The notes below the pieces were generated by a model, which was not told the origin of the DNA, did not search any database, and saw nothing but the letters and a program-made list of their open reading frames with translations. A stretch of 64,000 nucleotides of DNA from Fistularia commersonii. Its lineage: Eukaryota > Chordata > Actinopteri > Syngnathiformes > Fistulariidae. Location: positions 11,206,616-11,270,615 of the forward strand of contig JBBMNZ010000021.1 in assembly GCA_037954325.1 (NCBI GenBank), read 5' to 3'. Position numbers and translations under genes: made by a program. This document shows, one piece after another, positions 52,901 through 64,000 of this stretch (its first letter is position 1; every line of letters starts with the position of its first letter).

Positions 52901-53040
52901 TTTTGCATTTAATATCCAATGCAAGATATTTCAAAGAGAAAACAAGACACAAAAATCAGAGTGAAAAGGAGAAAGATTTAAACAGACGTCTTTAATTTGA
53001 TAGTAATTCTAAAATCGTGTGTGAGCACACAAACTCTATT
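49984..53040. other. intergenic upstream of hdac11, no gene seen
   Basis: AT-rich. A direct doublet ctatctgctg lies near 51111-51130. Frames at 50228-50497, 52323-52700 and 52689-52952 have no recognisable domains. Confidence 0.6.
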
Positions 53041-53200
53041 CACCAATAAGATCCGACGAATCCTTCCGCTTTAAAGCTCCCACCGGCGTTGCGCAAATAA
53101 CTTGACCTGTGCGCAAATTACGTAGCGGTGGGAGGGAATCCGTCACAGACGCGCTTGTCTAGAAAAGACGCCTTTGTGCTTTCCAAACAAGGAAGCTACA
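53041..53200 (+). promoter_or_regulatory. probable hdac11 promoter
   Basis: A sharp switch from AT-rich to CpG-containing DNA. It contains a CCAAT word at 53043-53047, a perfect palindromic C/EBP-type ttgcgcaa at 53089-53096, and a near repeat, gtgcgcaaat, at 53109-53118. No clear TATA box. The location just upstream of a strong splice donor supports promoter function. Factor binding is inferred from motif shape only. Confidence 0.5.
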
Positions 53201-53342
53201 GATAAATTATCCGTTTGAACAATCGACACTTTGACACGCACATTCACACACGGACACACACGCAGACCCGACGTTCGCCTGTCACCGTGTATTTCCAGCT
53301 ACTGTTCAACGACCTGCTACAATATTGCACATCCAGTTGCAG
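53201..53342 (+). other. hdac11: probable untranslated exon 1 of hdac11
   Basis: A CpG-containing stretch with no ATG ends in ttgcag followed by gtaagt, a textbook splice donor with GT at 53343-53344. The next acceptor that leads into hdac11 coding sequence is at 57179-57180. I infer a non-coding first exon whose 5' end is unknown. No other gene in the window could use this donor. A transcript read would settle it. Confidence 0.5.
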
Positions 53343-53571
53343 GTAAGTATCCCTCCGCCGTGCTCGGGACCCGCGTTACTTCCGCGCGTTGGACTCATTT
53401 CCACCCGGGGGTCTATTTTTCTGGGGCGATCTGAAACCGCTGGACTGCATATCAGCCGTTCGCCGTGTTTCAGCTGACACATTTCACCGGTGTTGCGTCT
53501 TGGGAAATGTTTTGATGTCACTGCGCATGTGCGGGACGTGATGCTGGATTTTTCCACACATTGAGCTCTAT

Positions 53572-53763
53572 CTTCCTTTCCCTTCAGGGGTCGCCATAGC
53601 CAACACCTGCCTGCCATCTCACCTTCTCTACATCCTATTGTCTCACACAAATTAACTTTAAGCCCTTTTTTCCCTGCATCCAGTTACACCCTTTTTTGTT
53701 TTTCCTCTAGACTTCCTGCCAGACAGTTCTGACCTCAGCATCCTTTTAATTATCTCTCTCTCT
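53572..53763 (-). mobile_element. short decayed RTE fragment
   Basis: The + strand reads cccttcaggggtcgccatagcc, ctctacatcctattgtctcaca, cttcctgccagacagttctgac and ctcagcatcc, the 3' part of the RTE element in reverse, with internal divergence. It ends at the border of a solo LTR. Confidence 0.8.
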
Positions 53764-54041
53764 GTAGCAGGACTTGCAGTGAGGTTCACAGCTTGTGACT
53801 TAATCACAATCAGATTTACAAACATAGTGAAGCGTTTTAGTAAGGGAAAACACCTGGTTGGCGGTAAAACATCTGTTTAATAAGCAATAGCTGTTGTTGG
53901 CCACAGCCACGGCACACAAGCCTGCAATACAACTAACTGTTCTCGCTCAGTTCCAGGTAAAAAAACCCAGAATTCCTTGCACCCCAAAATCACACAGAAA
54001 ACAAGTATCAACATGAACCCCAACATTCGTGACTCGCTACA
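53763..54041 (-). mobile_element. solo LTR (minus orientation)
   Basis: The 279-bp block begins tgtagcagg and ends ctcgctaca, so its ends are TG...CA with a perfect 6-bp terminal inverted repeat (tgtagc/gctaca), an LTR signature. An inverted, older copy lies at 46063-46345. I could not find a clean 4-6 bp target duplication. It abuts an RTE fragment and may have inserted into it. Confidence 0.7.
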
Positions 54042-57000
54042 CTATGAACCATACAGAATTGCATATTCAACGTTTGACTGGCAGCAGTTAACAGGTTACG
54101 TTTAAAATCTCATATCAGCTTTGTTCATATGTACAAACTGTATCACCCAAAAAAGCACTTTTAATTAAAAAAAGTTATTATGGTATTACCTTTACTTATT
54201 AATGAAGTCTATGTGAGTCCAATTTTGAAAATTGAAAAAGTTTTGCATATGTTATTCTCCATTTCCAAAGGGAAAATAAATGGATGGCTTCACTTGACTT
54301 GCTAACTTCAGTTTGCTGTCACTTTATTCTGCAGCCGAGGAGTCACAAGAAGAATCCCTGGAACCACGAGCGCCTCCTACCGTGAGGCAGGAGAACTGCG
54401 TGCCTCACTTAGTGGCTCTTCGTAGCCGTTTTATGATCGCTCAGCACAAGAAACTACTGACACACACACAGTTGTTGACAAAAAAAAAACACTGTACATT
54501 GGAAATGTAGTTCATAAAGCAAACGTGTTCAAAAGTTTTAATAGCAATATAGAGATAGCAATACGGTCTTAGCATGCCAGCAGTTGTTTGTCATTGCCCA
54601 ATCTATGCTGAGGCTCAACATTCCGCAGCCTCACTGCATGTATTTGTAGAGTAAATGTGAAAATCCAGCAATTTTGAATAAAAAAAAAACAATCCAAAAC
54701 TGGTGAAATTTTATTAAGAATGAATTTCTAGTGCACATCAGTTATCGCTATAACCAATTTATTCTTTTTTTATTTTCCTTTTTTTATTTCCAAGATTGGC
54801 AAGTAAGGCATGACCTCTCCTGCCTCCCCTGGTTGCATGTCACTGATCTAACGTGTGCTGTCCCGAAACTCTCATTTTGCTGTCCACAGTGAAGCCAGAT
54901 AGGTAAAAAAAACAAGAAAACAATTTATAATGAGCATACTTTTGCTAAGAAATGTAAAAATGTACTCTTAAACAACTGACTTGGGTTTTTAATTTCAATT
55001 TGCTGGTTTTTCCATTTTGCATTGCTGACTTTGCGCCATAATCGTTAGATTTGTCACACAGCCTCTGAATAGTCTGCTGGCAAATCACCATTAAACCTTT
55101 TCAGGGTGCACAATGTGTTTTTGCACTTTAAAATTGAACACTTTTTAAATTGCTCAACCATAGTCATTAACTGGTTGAGTTTCCATTTCTACTAGATATT
55201 TCTCTCGCCACCCTTTTCTGAGCTGTTATGCATTTATTTTATGTATAAATATATTCATTTTTATACACTTATCTTATTTTTTTTATATCGATATGCTATA
55301 CATATTTTATACAGTCTTAATATATATATATATATAGAGAGAGTTTGAATTTTATCTTATTTCAGATGAATTACATCTTTGTTTAATTACATGATGAATT
55401 ACATATATATGCTTGACAGTGGTATAATTGTATCACTGTCATTGTATCATTGTAATTGTCTAATAGGAAGTAGGAGTGACTCAGTCATGGGGATATTTTC
55501 ATTTATTAATGACTTACGTAATGATTACATTCTTCCACATCAAGTGTCATGTGTTCTTTTAAGCATAAGAATGAATAAGTTGCACTTGAGGTTTCTTTCT
55601 ATTGTATTGGGAATACTTTCACCGAAGTTTTATTAAAACATCACTTTTCAAAAAATATATAATAAAAAAAAAATCCACTTTGTGATTGTACTATGGTTTC
55701 TTAATTCTTATTTTTGTCAACTGATTTATTACCTTAAGTTAATTGGTCAGAATTTGGCTGAATGTCCAATTGCTCTGCCTCTGTTATATTGGACTGTTCA
55801 TATTCATATCTATAACCGTATTTATAATAATGTTTACACCCTTCCTATCCGCACATATCTAAATGCACTGCGGACTGCAAAGGAGGAAAAAAGTACACAG
55901 TACGCGCTCTCCAACTTGACCACCAGATGCTGCTAACAACTCCATGATCCCGAGAATGCATTTTACCGTTTAAATCACAAAACTTGTAAAGATAAAATGT
56001 GCGTGTATTGCATCCAGTCATTCATTCATTACTTTATCTGTCTGTCCTGCACACAGGGTCACGGGGGAGTTTGGAGAGGACGGGGACTCCCTGGACTGTT
56101 TGCCACAGGGAAGCATGCAAGTCAGAAACTGAGCATTTACTCTACACGTTCCATTTGGTTATATTCTTATAATGACTACTTTTTTGTAGTCTCCCAAGAA
56201 AAAAAAACTTTTTCGGCCCTCCGAGACAATAAATGTCCTCTCTTATATGCGTATTGTAGAACCATTACATATAATAACAATATTTAATTTGACACTTTTT
56301 AATGTACCCTAATCTGCCCAACTCAACAACAGCCACCTGAAGTTTTTTTTACCGTTTTTTTCCGATACAGATTCATTCATTTATTTTTCACCTTATACGT
56401 AATTCAGTTAGAGCAAAACTGAAGCTGATGCACATTCTAGATTGCCATATTGTAGCCATATTATTTTTTGGTTAATTCAATCCTTGACAATATTAAAGTG
56501 GATATTAAACTTGACCACAGTATTCTGCTCTGGTCACCCTTACACAAATTGATGCTTTGAGGCATATATATGTGACATAGTCACCAATCAATGGGAAAGA
56601 AAAAAAAAACAAAAACAAATAGGTAATGGAAATTATTCATATAATATGTGAAGCCTCAGGGTATGAGGTATTAAGTCCAATATTTATATATACAGGTCAA
56701 TTCAGAAAACTTTTCATTTTAATAACACAGAGGCTGGAAATTGGCTTAGATTTGCTGAATTTTCCCTGTTTTAACTGCATTCAAATAAAACTGGTTACTG
56801 AACACTCTTTTTTGACACTCGGTGTGAGCTTCTACATTTGCAATACTTGGAGAGGGGTTGCAACATTCAGTGGTTGCTGCCTCAGAATATCATATACACC
56901 ACAAGATTTAGTACGTGTAGAGTGACGCTACCAATGTTGAGTTGTTGAAAACAATTTTTTTTCTTTAACTCTAGATCATAAATGTTGGACTATATTACAT

Positions 57001-57180
57001 TATTTTGTTAATGTTTGTTTTGTCCAGACAAACACTGCCCCCATTCCGCTTGTATTTGTAAACCTGTGAGAGTTATCAGACCAAAATGGAAATGGAGAAG
57101 GCGAATATAAATATCAGTGCCACTGTTACCAATGTGAGCAACTCTGTTTACTTCACAGAGTGTCTGACCTTTTCCCGCAG

Positions 57181-57237
57181 GTGAGAGTAGTGATGCCAGG
57201 AAAACATGGCTCGAAAAGAAGATAATGAAAGGAAGAG
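57181..57237 (+). CDS. hdac11: hdac11, first coding exon (predicted)
   Basis: The acceptor is at 57179-57180 after a pyrimidine tract (cttttcccgcag). The ATG at 57206-57208 is in good context (aaaacATGg) and opens MARKEDNERK. The exon ends after AG at 57236-57237 with donor GT at 57238. These two bases plus the first base of the next exon make a serine codon, so the phase agrees with the downstream exon. An upstream ATG at 57193 leads only to an 11-codon frame and could act as a short upstream ORF. The donor, ag|gtcagc, is not ideal and the intron would be only 95 bp. HDAC11 N-termini vary between species, so similarity cannot confirm this exon. Confidence 0.5.
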
Positions 57238-57332
57238 GTCAGCAGCACAAAACTGTTGCGATCGTGTTTATCGGGATGGAAACACAATGCATCGCCTTTT
57301 TATTCAACACCCATTTCACTTTCTTCTTCCAG

Positions 57333-57481
57333 CCCTCATTGCACAGATCTGTATGCCAGCATCCGTCCGACATGTCTGCCCATTGTGTACAATCCCGATT
57401 ACAACATCACTTTCATGGGCCTTGAAAAGCTCCATCCATTTGATGCGGGGAAGTGGGGGAAAGTCATATACTTTCTGAAAG
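57333..57481 (+). CDS. hdac11: hdac11, second coding exon
   Basis: Encodes TDLYASIRPTCLPIVYNPDYN then ITFMGLEKLHPFDAGKWGKV and IYFLK. This is the start of the deacetylase fold and matches the conserved N-terminal signature of HDAC11, the sole class IV histone deacetylase, a zinc enzyme with strong lysine defatty-acylase activity. Acceptor ccag at 57329-57332; donor gtaaga at 57482. The exon starts with one base that completes a codon from the previous exon and ends with one base of the next codon. Human HDAC11 has RWPIVYSP where this has CLPIVYNP, a local divergence. Confidence 0.95.
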
Positions 57482-59913
57482 GTAAGACGGTGTGATGGGG
57501 AGGACAAGCTGTTGTGTTTTACACGGTATCGCTTTGACCGGATCACTGCGGTACGGAACAAAGAAGAGAGGTGGAGTGCGATATACCACAAATAATGCGA
57601 GGAAACTCTCAGTGGGAGGTCGACTCTAGTATGGTTGTTAAGCTGCAGTGATGTTTAAGGGAAAACAGTCCCTGGCTTACTAGCATGACTTCACACACAG
57701 TTGCTGTCAGACTGTAGCATGGTGAATTTTTCCTACGGAAAAAATGTTCTCTGAAGTTTCTCAACTTTCTGAAGATAAGACTTCAAATAAAGATCATACG
57801 CTGTGCTGACAAGAAAGCATCTAATATTTTCACGTGTTCCCTTAGGGAAAGTTGAAGCTAAAGGCATTTTAATTTCAGCTTGTTCTACCCCCCAGTCACA
57901 TTTCTTATAAAACAAGTGCCTGAAAAGAATGGTATGGCAGTTTTATTCAAACGTTCACTTGGACTTAAGGGGTATATTGATTCCTTCTGCCTGGAGAAGG
58001 AGGATCCCTGCTTGGATAGAATTATTTGATTTGTGTGACGTGGACTGACACGTTTGAAAGGGTACACAGAACTCTAATGCAGAAAAGACCGCGGTGGCGT
58101 AATCCTAGAGGACATGTTAAGTATACCGAGGGTCGCTGCAGATATTTAGGCGTGAGAAAGTTAGGTTACCTCACTTTTCTTTTGTGGAACCATCCAGAGT
58201 GCTATGATATATCTTTGTCATTTTATCCCTCTGACATAGTTTTCTGACACTGGTTTCTTCTACAGCTTGTCTGAGAGTGACGTGAGTTTTTGATCCTTGA
58301 GATGTGCTACGCCTACTACCACTACTATTATTGTTGTTGTTGTTAGTAGTTTTAGTTGTAGCAGTAATATTTGTGTTATGTGTACTTAGACGTTTTATTG
58401 TCATCGTTCGCCCCTCATTTGCACTTTACTTAATATTAGTTTCAACATATAGGCCTATAAATTGCAATTCCCTTCATTATTTTAACATCTCTTTACTTAC
58501 CATCCTAATATCGGCATGTAACACTGAACATGGAAAAAAAATCCCATGCTTAAAAGTTTTGTGACCAACTCTTCAGAGAGTAAGACCAATGTCCTTCCAT
58601 TCTACTGTTGTTGCATGCAGAGAAGTACCATGGTTACCATCGTACCTACGGAGTTTTTTTTCCGTGATTCTAGCTCCTTTATAGGCATGCAGTGTGGGAC
58701 CTGTCGGATGAGCTGATGAAAACCTGTGCTGTAGCCAAAGCATGTAATAATCTCTTATTATAGATGAGCTACAAGCTTCACCTGTAAACACATTTGTCAA
58801 CTGTCTCAAATATGGAACTATAGGCCATATTGCCGCAGATAAAGAACCAGAATGTTGATTTTTCAACTAACAAGAGTCCAGAATATTTCCATGTGGCAAT
58901 GGCCTTTTAAAATCAACAGAGTAAATTGGCTTAGCCTTGCCTGAAAATTGTTCACAACTAATTGAACTGAGATCCAACATGTATGTAATTTTTCATTTTT
59001 TTTCATATCTGAAGTTGTGGACTCTTAAAATGGTAGAGGAAAAGGAAACTAATATATTCTTTCCCTCAGCAAGTTAGGAACAGGCAATTGAAAATGTAAG
59101 TCACCTTACGGCAGACCAGACTGTCACAGCTCTGTTGTCCAAAATCAACAACCAGCTTTACCATGCCTTGCCATGTGGATCCAGGGACTGTCTGGAGATG
59201 AGTGATGCAGACAAGTGGTGCTAATCTCCACAAATGGTGTTAAAATAGAAATTTCATTGGAACTGCATACTGTTCCTGCTTTTGATGCCTACCCACTGCG
59301 ATGAATAACTCATGTTGCAATTCTAAAAAGCTTAAAGGTATCTCTGCATGGTAACTGACGGTGCCAAACTCTGACTCATCTAAAGGTTTAACTGCCCAGT
59401 GCCTTGAGAGGAGTGGAGGACTCTGCTGCAGGATCGGTAGATGGCATAGTGGTTTCAAACAGATCTGGCTTCAGTTTGAGGTTGTGATGGTTGTCAATAC
59501 ATTCAGGAGTCTGCTACAAAGGCAGAGGTCAAAAATAGCCACTATTTGAATTAAAATATCCAACCCTTTTTTGGCCAAACACTCATGCTCTATTTGAAAT
59601 TTAACCCTTTGTAATAAAGCAGGAAACAAAGTTTTTGGGATAATATTTCGTAATTTTGATGTCACAATCGTACCAGGTTCATCATGCAACGCAGAGTTCA
59701 GCGATAATAAATATGTCACTTGAGAAACATTTCCTGATCCATTCTGCACCACACATATGTAAAATAGTAAATATAGTCTGCATACTTCTTAGTTGTTAGA
59801 TGATCATGTAGATTCACCCTAATCATTTTTCTTTTTTTTTTTTTTGCTAAATAACCAATGTATAATGGTTATAATTTCACGCTCATGCCTTGAATTCAAC
59901 AACTGTGTTTCAG
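57482..59913 (+). other. hdac11 intron
   Basis: No repeat family recognised. A short triplet-rich stretch (actactattattgttgttg) lies at about 58318-58340. A T run at 59830-59845 precedes the acceptor region. Nothing else supported. Confidence 0.85.
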
Positions 59914-60014
59914 AGGAGCAATTGATCTCTGATGGGGACATTGTACAAGCCTGCGAAGCAAGTGAGGAGGATCTTCTGGTGGTTCACACAAAAGGTTACC
60001 TCAGCAGATTGAAG
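59914..60014 (+). CDS. hdac11: hdac11, third coding exon
   Basis: With the base carried over from the previous exon it encodes EEQLISDGDIVQACEASEED then LLVVHTKGYLSRLK. Human HDAC11 has the equivalent EASEEDLLVVHT block. Acceptor ttcag at 59909-59913; donor gtaaaa at 60015. The exon is 101 bp and ends on a codon boundary, matching the phase-0 start of the next exon. Confidence 0.95.
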
Positions 60015-60749
60015 GTAAAACAAAAAAGGTCTGAAGAGCAGGCCAGTATGTCACAAACCACCCTCATAGAGGGGATATATTGCCATTTCCCAGTTTCAAA
60101 AATCAAAATTTGGGTTACTTAGAAATAAGTATGATGGTGTGGTGGAGTCCAAAAATTTGGTGTTATAGTTTTTGTACCACACACTGCTCGATATATGAAG
60201 ATCTCTCTAAACGGTTGAATTTCAGAGCATCCCAGCCCTCGCGTAACTGATTGGGCGGTCAAACACGTGGCTTTTAATAATTACTTTTCAAAAGCTGCAC
60301 ACAAAGCAACCGTGCCTTTCACTTCTTGCTTGGGTTTAGTCTTCTGCATTGCTAAACCAGAGACATTGCATTAAAGACCTCAAATGACTAATCTTGGTAT
60401 AACACCATCAATACAGTGGCTCCTGTCGATTTAAAAAATAATAATAATAATTAAATTAATCATTTGTAAGGTTTGTTTGTATCAACCAGTATTTTTCTGA
60501 ATGCAATTTCAAATGGACACCAGACTTGCATGCACTGACATCATTTTGCCAATATGAAACTCATAGAGTTCTGAATGCCATAACTTTTTTTTCCCCACCA
60601 TTCTAAATACCTCCTGGATTATGTTGAGTATTTGCACCATTATTTCAGAAAAGAGACCTTTCAGTTGAGGTTTTTGATATTTTTTTCAGCCATTCAAGGG
60701 AATCCAGGGTTTCCCAAAACATGTTTAATTGTGTTTTGTCTCACATTAG
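60015..60749 (+). other. hdac11 intron
   Basis: A 735-bp intron. Only an (ATA)n scrap near 60435-60450 and T runs were noted. Confidence 0.9.
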
Positions 60750-60866
60750 TGGTCCCTGGTGGTTGCAGGAATCACAGAGATCCCACCTCTCCTGTTCCTA
60801 CCTAATTTCCTTGTGCAGCGGAAGGTGTTGAGACCCCTGCGGACTCAGACAGGAGGAACAATAATG
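60750..60866 (+). CDS. hdac11: hdac11, fourth coding exon
   Basis: Exactly 39 codons: WSLVVAGITEIPPLLFLPNF then LVQRKVLRPLRTQTGGTIM. The block from ITEIPP to GGTIM is nearly identical to human HDAC11. In class IV enzymes this segment lines part of the active-site tunnel before the catalytic histidines. Acceptor attag at 60745-60749; donor gtaaaa at 60867; phase 0 on both sides. Confidence 0.96.
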
Positions 60867-62238
60867 GTAAAAATAATGACATGTCTCAGGTTGTCTTATT
60901 GTATCAGCTCTCAGTGGTCACATTTATCCCCAATGTCACAAGAAGAAATCTTTTTTTCCCTTTCAATACCAAGGTCCAACCACAGTCCCAGATATTATAG
61001 TTTTACTTTTTTTAAATTGCCGTCTAGCATTTTTTGTCTGCTTTATTCCAACTCTTTAAAGCATGACGAGTGTCCCTTATAAAGTAATGCAAACTTTGCA
61101 TTTATATTACTTCCAAAAGTTGAATTTGACAGAGCGATCACCAAAGATGTAGATGGAAAACATTTTATAAAATCATTTGAATTGTCCTGCTTTGTGTTGG
61201 TGTTCAAAGAGTGACAAGGAGCATGAAAAAGAAAACGCAAATATGACACAGTTTGTATCTGTGTATTGATGTGTGACTGAGTCTAGAAATGACCACCCAA
61301 GGTGACTATACTTTTAAACACATTTGAGAAAAAGCTGTTTCATGATAATGATGCCGTAAGAGGGCCCTGGATCCTCATCCTTATCTGTGGAAGAAAGTAG
61401 GGCAATTAAATATCTCATTCTTACTTCTGTCATTTGTCTTCAAGAGAGCTTAGCTTTCAGTTGCATCATATCAAGCAATGATTTCCAATCCATTACTACA
61501 AATCTTAATGATGATGATGGCTTAGTGTTGTAAGACATATCATAGTAACCTCACTGTGACCACTTTGGCCTTTTTTCCATTAAAAGATAGCTGTAAAACT
61601 ACATTTTGAATATCGGTCTCAGTTTAGTGAAACCAACACAATAGGATATATCAAAAATTTGTTCTCAGTAACCAATATGCCCCTTTCCTTTCAGACTTCT
61701 ATTTGACAAGTTTTTGTTTTTTTTTCTTGAAGGGATTAAGTAAGGTCCATTACGAAATAGACTGGACTTTCCCCCTTATCTCACTTGTTGAAATTTTGTA
61801 TCTGGAAAAATCGTTATTTTCATATACTTTATATGATTTTAAGAATATTCAAAACATAAATGGAAGATACTCGCTTCCACATGAGCTTTGCATAGATATG
61901 GGAGAGCTATATAATTGGGAATGTATAGTTTGAATGTATAGAATGTATAGTTTACAGAATGCATTATTGTTTTAAAAACACATTGAGGTAATTTCAGTCC
62001 CCACACCCTCCGCCTGTTCTATCGGCTGGGGTTTCATATGCAAATGAATGATTTGTCCCTGGAAAGAGACAAAGGTGAAGGTTTTTTTGTATGCATTCTA
62101 TGCATATATAAATCAGGTTGCTGGGAAAATAATTAAATGAACATTTAGAAGCAGAGGACGGAGTTCTTCATCAAATCATCATTAGGCATATACTGTCCAG
62201 AGTATATTGTCACTCTTAAATGTCTTTGTCCTCCCTAG
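60867..62238 (+). other. hdac11 intron
   Basis: A 1.37-kb AT-rich intron without recognised repeats or genes. Confidence 0.9.
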
Positions 62239-62281
62239 GCTGGAAAATTGGCTATAGACAGAGGTTGGGCGATAAATATAG
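62239..62281 (+). CDS. hdac11: hdac11, fifth coding exon (43 bp)
   Basis: A very short exon encoding AGKLAIDRGWAINI plus the first base of a glycine codon. It matches the AGKLAVERGWAINVGGG region of human HDAC11. Acceptor cctag at 62234-62238; donor gtaagt at 62282, a strong site. It is too short to appear as an open frame and is found only by splice phase and similarity. Confidence 0.95.
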
Positions 62282-63948
62282 GTAAGTGAGCTCCAAGCAC
62301 ACACACTGGTCTTAAACTAGGTGGAAACATTCAATATTATGGCCAGTATTACATACATTACATTTTTGTTGATGTACTTCGCTGGATGTATTGACACTAC
62401 TGTCAATGGGACATGATTGTTTTCAGTTTTTATAAAACAATCCAACTTGTATTTTGATCTCATCTGCTTGGCTGGATTTTTCAATCTGTCAGAAGCCCAC
62501 TTTGTCATTCAATTTCACACTTGATTTTCTTAACATTCCTCCAGCTGTCAGGTAACAGGGGAAAATCTCCATGGTAGGGTTGGCAACTGCTGCATATCCT
62601 CTTTAGTGTTAAACTGCAAACTGTCAAGTAGAAAATCTTGAGGAAAATCTTTGTTTTACCCAACATAGCGTTTGGAAAGCGTCTGTGAAGGCTCTCATCC
62701 ACACAAATCTGTTGTTCTGTGGCGGGCTTGACAGTTTCGCCCACACATTGGTTCAGATATGTGGATGACACTTAAGCCAATATCAAGAAACAGGAGATTA
62801 AGGCTGTCAGAGCTCACCTCAAAAATGGTTGACAGTCACATTAAGTTTCCACGGGAAGATGTCACAGACGTCAAATAGGCGGTCTTGGACTGACTGGATA
62901 TAAGGACACTCACACTGACCAATAGTTATTGTGATGCTCACACCTCCAGAGGTCATCAGATGTCTCCACCCTTGGGGACAAAAACACTGCTAAAGGAAGG
63001 GTTACTGAGTTACAGGCTTTAAAATTCTGTGTCTACCCCAAATGGGTATTTATCACAAATGCAAGAAATTAATAGTAATTATTATATCTTTGCCGGCATT
63101 TCGGGAAAAAATAATTCCTGACAAACATCATACTGGTATATTTTAAACCTTGCAACACCAAAAACAGAAAACCCATACAAACGCTGGAAACATAGTGTAT
63201 GCTCTCAAGTGCAGTGAGGAATGCAATGACCTCTACATAGAGGGAAACAAATCAACAGGATTTTGAAAATTACACCAATAGTCTTTGCTTTTTAGTTGGT
63301 GGAAAAAATATGGGGTCTATCCTTAGAAAGTGAGGAAATTCAGGAGGATGTCTTTGCTAAGGTCATCTTTTATTCTTATTGTTTATGGTACACAGAGAAC
63401 AAAAAAGCATCGCTGCACATTTGATTCATACTTCCCTACTTACTCAGCTGCTTCACATCCTTTCTTGTGACACCGGACAGTCTCCGACTGTGTAAACATG
63501 ATTTGACTAAAGATATAAAGGAAGCTCAGAAGCATCTTACATCTGCACACGGGAAAGACAAATTGTCATAATGAACAGACTTGAATGTTTTGCTGTTGTT
63601 TTTTAATTGGTTGTATCTTGTTCTTTTTTTAAAGGCTTTTCAAAGTTATTTGTTTGCCTCAAGGTAGTTATTGTGGCTATTAGCTCAAATGTCAAACCCC
63701 TAAATTTAGTGAAATATCATCATGACTGCATCATATTATTGAACATGCAATGTTATAAATGTCACAACCAGCCTCTTCAAACAGCAGACCCTGGTTTGCA
63801 GCCTTTCAGCCTGGTTCATAGATTCAAGGCCAAACTTCAAGACCAAACCTCAGATTCTTGACACCAAGTGTCTTTCCAAATATCATCCACTGGTCCGTGA
63901 CCTTGTGATTGTTTGCAAGACACAGACATTTCATTTTCTGCATTTCAG
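62282..63948 (+). other. hdac11 intron
   Basis: A 1.67-kb intron without recognised repeats. The frame at 63607-63861 lies inside it and is considered chance. Confidence 0.9.
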
Positions 63949-64000
63949 GAGGAGGGTTCCACCACTGTTCCAGTGATCGAGGAGGGGGGTTCTGTGCCTA
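63949..64000 (+). CDS. hdac11: hdac11, sixth coding exon, cut by the window end
   Basis: Encodes GGFHHCSSDRGGGFCAY and continues past the window. The two adjacent histidines are the conserved catalytic pair (His142/His143 in human HDAC11). The aspartates that bind zinc lie in later exons outside the window. Acceptor ttcag at 63944-63948. The first two bases complete the glycine codon begun in the 43-bp exon, so the phase agrees. Confidence 0.96.

Larger units (their letters stand above)
53343..57180 (+). other. hdac11 intron 1 (inferred)
   Basis: This 3.8-kb stretch contains an RTE fragment (53572-53763) and a solo LTR (53763-54041). The rest, 54042-57180, is AT-rich. A possible alternative exon after ttattctgcag at 54334 is noted under findings. 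A weak SINE-like scrap lies near 56020-56110. Confidence 0.5.

Noticed and set aside
56018..56110. Fragment resembling the end of the SINE-like family
   Set aside because: Only one or two short words match, not enough to annotate.

Overview
The window is nuclear DNA from a vertebrate, almost certainly a teleost fish. It carries the last two coding exons of a Wnt7a gene and the 5' half of a histone deacetylase 11 gene, both with GT-AG introns and both on the + strand. Between them lie AT-rich intergenic DNA and retroelement families common in fish genomes. There are no bacterial operons, no CRISPR array and no functional tRNA or rRNA gene. I found no new multi-gene system. The unusual items are a full-length RTE retrotransposon with an unbroken frame, several nested insertions, one odd residue in Wnt7a, and one open frame I could not identify.

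Layout. 1-7.1 kb: wnt7a exon, 5.1-kb intron with a 132-bp tandem duplication, terminal exon, 3'UTR with a polyadenylation signal. 7.3-9.7 kb: decayed non-LTR element with a restriction-like endonuclease (R2/Hero/NeSL type), minus strand. 9.78-13.3 kb: an inverted-arm repeat split by a full-length RTE element that has an exact 20-bp target duplication and a 1018-codon frame. 14.2-14.7 kb: SINE-like fragment carrying a long pentanucleotide array. 18.8-20.3 kb: truncated Ty3/gypsy element running into a second copy of the inverted-arm repeat. 23.1-28.4 kb: SINE and RTE fragments and a second R2-like remnant. 31.0 kb: a 167-bp (GT)n tract. 32.6-33.2 kb: unrecognised frame. 34.2 kb: SINE-like fragment. 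34.4-42.3 kb: quiet intergenic DNA. 42.3-49.98 kb: RTE fragments, a solo LTR, a hAT-type non-autonomous element with a perfect 8-bp duplication, and a SINE-like element. 53.0-53.34 kb: CpG-rich promoter and probable untranslated first exon of hdac11. 57.2-64.0 kb: six coding exons of hdac11; the last runs off the window just after the paired active-site histidines.

How the genes relate. Wnt7a is a secreted, lipid-modified ligand. HDAC11 is the only class IV deacetylase and removes long-chain fatty acyl groups from lysine. They are neighbours, not an operon or pathway: WNT7A and HDAC11 also lie close together on human 3p25, so this is conserved synteny. The roughly 46 kb between them probably holds regulatory DNA that cannot be recognised without cross-species alignment. 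All exon joins are inferred from protein similarity recalled for each family, splice signals and reading-phase agreement; no searches were run.
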